From contig JAJYSQ010000061.1 of the NCBI GenBank assembly GCA_021793495.1, positions 1 through 7,615 of the forward strand: a stretch of DNA of 7,615 nt, in the 5' to 3' direction. The notes under the pieces are model-generated. The model did not search any database, was not told where the DNA came from, and worked only from the letters and a program-made list of their open reading frames with translations. The stretch comes from Actinomycetes bacterium. GTDB taxonomy: Bacteria; Actinomycetota; Actinomycetes; JAJYSQ01. A program made the translations under genes and the position numbers. Each line of letters opens with the position of its first letter. Within the stretch, counting starts at the first letter, position 1. This document shows positions 6,042 to 7,615 of this stretch, piece by piece.

Positions 6042-6577
6042 GCACCTGGGTAGGGAGAGCCGTCCGGGTCGAGCGAGCCCTCGAGATCGGGTGAGCGGTC
6101 GCCCGCCGACCGCCGCCGCTCGACTGCCTCCTGGCAGGCCGGGCACACACCCCAGTAGGTCACCTCCGCCTCGTCGACCCGGTAGCCATGGTCGTCCGAA
6201 GGATCGAGGCACGGCGCCTGACCCACGGCGCAGTCGACGTCCGTCGTGCTGCCGCACTCACGACAGACCACGTGGTGATGGTTGTCCCCGACCCGCAGCT
6301 CGAAGCGTGCCGGGCCGCCTGCGGGCTGGATGCGGCGCACCAGACCCGCCTGACCCAGCACCCGCAGCACGTCGTAGACCGCCTGGGTCGACACCGTGCC
6401 GTGGTGGGTCCGCACCCCACGAATGATCGAATCAGCATCGCTGTGGGGCGCCTGGGTCAGGATCCGTAGGACAGCCACCCGGCCCGCGGTCACCCGGAGC
6501 CCGGAGCCGCGCAGCCTGGCGACCGCGTCAGAGGCGGCTAGCGCCTCGGGGAGCTGCGGGCCGGCGGGTGGGGACAC
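6032..6577 (-). CDS. furA: Fur-family regulator of the FurA type, probable repressor of furA-katA
   Basis: Fur-family proteins are dimeric winged-helix repressors that bind DNA with ferrous iron or manganese. The 181 residues contain the recognition helix region [13 protein letters not shown] (62-74) and a dimerisation domain with [15 protein letters not shown] (95-109). Structural zinc ligands are C105, C108, C145 and C148 (two CxxC pairs). Aligned by eye on PerR, the sensing metal site is H45, E93, H100, H102 and D113; Asp rather than Glu at 113 is the residue linked to peroxide sensing in Per[13 protein letters not shown] (113-124) and [13 protein letters not shown] (136-148) match mycobacterial FurA, as I recall it, very closely. 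The tail after 150 is low complexity. GTG at 6577-6575 gives the FurA-like start; GAGG lies only 1 nt before it, too close for a ribosome site, while a -10 box ends 6 nt before, so the mRNA is probably leaderless. Co-transcribed with katA. Confidence 0.95.
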   Translation of the reverse strand: MSPPAGPQLPEALAASDAVARLRGSGLRVTAGRVAVLRILTQAPHSDADSIIRGVRTHHGTVSTQAVYDVLRVLGQAGLVRRIQPAGGPARFELRVGDNHHHVVCRECGSTTDVDCAVGQAPCLDPSDDHGYRVDEAEVTYWGVCPACQEAVERRRSAGDRSPDLEGSLDPDGSPYPGAAR

Positions 6578-6583
6578 ACCTCG

Positions 6584-6611
6584 ACACTAGTCCGTTTCTG
6601 GAATGAGTCAA
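6584..6611 (-). promoter_or_regulatory. furA promoter, probably giving a leaderless mRNA, with likely FurA site
   Basis: TTGACT (6611-6606) and TAGTGT (6589-6584) are separated by 16 nt, and the -10 ends 6 nt before the GTG start, so transcription should begin at or next to the start codon. The block TTGACTCATTCCAGAAACGG (6611-6592) closely resembles, from memory, the conserved FurA-binding sequence overlapping the -35 of mycobacterial furA-katG. Self-repression of furA-katA from this site is therefore likely. Confidence 0.7.
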
Positions 6612-6623
6612 TGACTAGGTTGA

Positions 6624-6657
6624 ATCCGGACAACTTCCGATCGGAACGCGCCCGGAT
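6624..6657. repeat. Nested palindromes between sseB-like gene and furA
   Basis: TTCCGATCGGAA at 6635-6646 is a perfect 12-bp palindrome. It is enclosed by ATCCGG (6624-6629) and CCGGAT (6652-6657), which also pair and reach the stop codon of the SseB-family gene. It could be a weak terminator of that gene or an operator upstream of the furA promoter (13 nt from the -35). No U-run follows. Confidence 0.45.
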
Positions 6658-7457
6658 CAGCACCGATGACGAGGTGCGACCACCACATGGGCGTCGGTCG
6701 CCACTGCCGGATCGTGGTCGTGGAAGGCGATCTCCAGCCCCAGGCGCACCAGGGCACGTACCTGAGGATCGGCCCGCACGGCCTCGGACAGCTCGCCAGC
6801 CAGCTCTCGGACCCGGTCCGCCCGGGTCGGGGCGCCCAGCTCACCCTCGTCGGGGGCATCGACGTCGAGGACCAGGACGAGGCGCGCGTCGGCGCCGACC
6901 GACCTGACCAGGAAGGCCGACACCACCGGGGCGACCGGGCGCAGCACGGTGGCGAGACGGTCGATGAGCTCCCCGTGCCGGTACAGCGGCACCAGCGGGT
7001 CCCCGTCGGCGAGGGCGGTGAGCACCGCGGGCGGCACGACGAGGGTGACCGGGCCCTCCACGTCGACGACCAGCACCTCGGCGCCCTGATGATCGACGGC
7101 CTCGGCCAGCTCGGGCACGAGGACGGGGACCGGTCGTGCAGCAGGATCCCAGGCAGCCATCGCCGCCACGTCGGTAAATCCCGGCAGCGCACGACGACCG
7201 TCCGCACCCTCCAGCAGCGCCACCGCGAGCTCGGCCCGGTGGCCACCTGCCGGGCCGACCGACTCCTCCGAACCGGCCGGCCGTTCCGGCGCGCGGGGCA
7301 CGACGGGAACCAGCAACCGGCCCGATGCCAGCAGGTGGATGACCTCGGCATACCACGTCGGGTCCGTGGCGAACCGGGCCAGCGCCTCGGCCAACCGCGG
7401 ATCCACCGTCCCGGTGTCCGTACGCGGGTCGTACGGCGCGGGGGCGTTCTCGGTCAC
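6657..7457 (-). CDS. SseB-family protein (function unknown)
   Basis: The 266-residue protein looks like an actinobacterial SseB-domain protein; the family is named after E. coli SseB (enhanced serine sensitivity) and has no defined biochemical activity. Visible features are an acidic, Pro-rich N-terminus (1-20), LLASGRLLVPVVP (42-54), a loop of low complexity (55-73), the family-typical FTDVAAMAAW (94-103) and a second half with DPLVPLYRHGELID, rich in Val, Leu and Asp, ending at RHRC. There are no membrane segments, so it is probably cytosolic. GTG at 7457-7455 is chosen; no Shine-Dalgarno is visible, but TAGGTT ends 6 nt before it, pointing to a leaderless mRNA. From memory, SseB-family genes are often found close to infC in actinobacteria, so furA-katA may interrupt an older neighbourhood. 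A terminator separates it from the gene upstream. Identity as a family member is fairly sure; function is not. Confidence 0.82.
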   Translation of the reverse strand: MTENAPAPYDPRTDTGTVDPRLAEALARFATDPTWYAEVIHLLASGRLLVPVVPRAPERPAGSEESVGPAGGHRAELAVALLEGADGRRALPGFTDVAAMAAWDPAARPVPVLVPELAEAVDHQGAEVLVVDVEGPVTLVVPPAVLTALADGDPLVPLYRHGELIDRLATVLRPVAPVVSAFLVRSVGADARLVLVLDVDAPDEGELGAPTRADRVRELAGELSEAVRADPQVRALVRLGLEIAFHDHDPAVATDAHVVVAPRHRC

Positions 7458-7463
7458 CGCGGC

Positions 7464-7469
7464 AACCTA
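7464..7469 (-). promoter_or_regulatory. -10 box placing the SseB-family gene on a leaderless mRNA
   Basis: TAGGTT on the minus strand matches TAnnnT and ends 6 nt before the GTG start, the same spacing as at furA. The -35 region would overlap the terminator stem of the preceding gene and shows no clear TTGACA match. Confidence 0.5.
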
Positions 7470-7478
7470 CCGCGACCT

Positions 7479-7526
7479 GACGACGCCCCGGCCCATCGCA
7501 CCGGCGCGATGGGCCGGGGCGTCGTC
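7479..7526 (-). terminator. Perfect 21-bp terminator hairpin
   Basis: Arms 7479-7499 and 7506-7526 are exact reverse complements around a 6-nt loop (ACCGGC on the plus strand). The stem begins 1 nt after the stop of the partial gene at 7528-7615, so it terminates that gene. There is no U-run. It lies 21 nt upstream of the SseB-family start and therefore crowds that gene's promoter. Confidence 0.85.
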
Positions 7527-7527
7527 G

Positions 7528-7615
7528 TCAGTGCCCGTGGTCGACGATGGCGATCACCGGCCCGCCCCCGGCGGGTCCCTGGTGGAAGGCGGAGACCGAC
7601 ACGTACACGGCCGGG
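7528..7615 (-). CDS. C-terminal end of an unrecognised protein
   Basis: The last 28 codons of a minus-strand gene enter from the right edge and stop with TGA at 7530-7528. They encode PAVYVSVSAFHQGP, then a Gly-rich turn (AGGGP), then VIAIVDHGH. The alternation of hydrophobic and small residues suggests two beta strands joined by a glycine loop. Codon third positions are almost all G or C, as in neighbouring genes, and a strong terminator follows directly, which supports a real gene end. I do not recognise the family. Confidence 0.7.
   Translation of the reverse strand, partial: PAVYVSVSAFHQGPAGGGPVIAIVDHGH

Noticed and set aside
6006..6257. N-terminal extension of the catalase frame into furA
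   Set aside because: It overlaps the certain furA gene and lacks catalase similarity; the ATG at 6005 has a good ribosome site.

Overview
The window is about 70% GC by eye and codes almost entirely on the minus strand. The gene order infC-rpmI-rplT-SpoU methyltransferase-PAS histidine kinase-pheS, the GTG/ATC starts, U-poor long-stem terminators and apparently leaderless genes all point to a high-GC actinomycete (Actinomycetota). I cannot place it to genus. No tRNA, rRNA, CRISPR array, insertion sequence or phage gene was seen.

Layout, read in the direction of transcription (right to left). (1) 7528-7615: the last 28 codons of an unrecognised gene, closed at once by a perfect 21-bp terminator hairpin. 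(2) 6657-7457: an SseB-family protein with a probably leaderless GTG start. (3) 6032-6577 and 4551-6005: furA-katA, a FurA-type metalloregulator followed 26 nt later by a clade-3 type monofunctional haem catalase. The promoter lies directly in front of furA, and a perfect 23-bp terminator hairpin follows katA. (4) 4108-4550: 443 nt without a gene. It holds that terminator, a candidate promoter and a roughly 300-nt structured leader. (5) 4107 to 1: the translation cluster, with infC (ATC start behind a near-perfect Shine-Dalgarno), rpmI, rplT, a 2'-O-ribose RNA methyltransferase, a soluble PAS histidine kinase whose GTG start overlaps the methyltransferase stop, and the 5' 60% of pheS.

How the genes fit together: IF3, L35 and L20 serve initiation and large-subunit assembly. 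The methyltransferase modifies rRNA or tRNA, and PheS charges tRNA-Phe. The embedded kinase has no response regulator in view. furA-katA looks like a self-contained peroxide-defence module next to, but transcriptionally insulated from, the translation cluster.

Most of the window is conserved housekeeping sequence, and I see no clearly new multi-gene system. The points most worth a second look are the orphan kinase coupled to an rRNA/tRNA methyltransferase, the FurA-type regulator paired with a monofunctional catalase instead of KatG, the infC leader with mutually exclusive pairings and an ATC start, and perfect stem-loops in the infC-rpmI and rpmI-rplT spacers.
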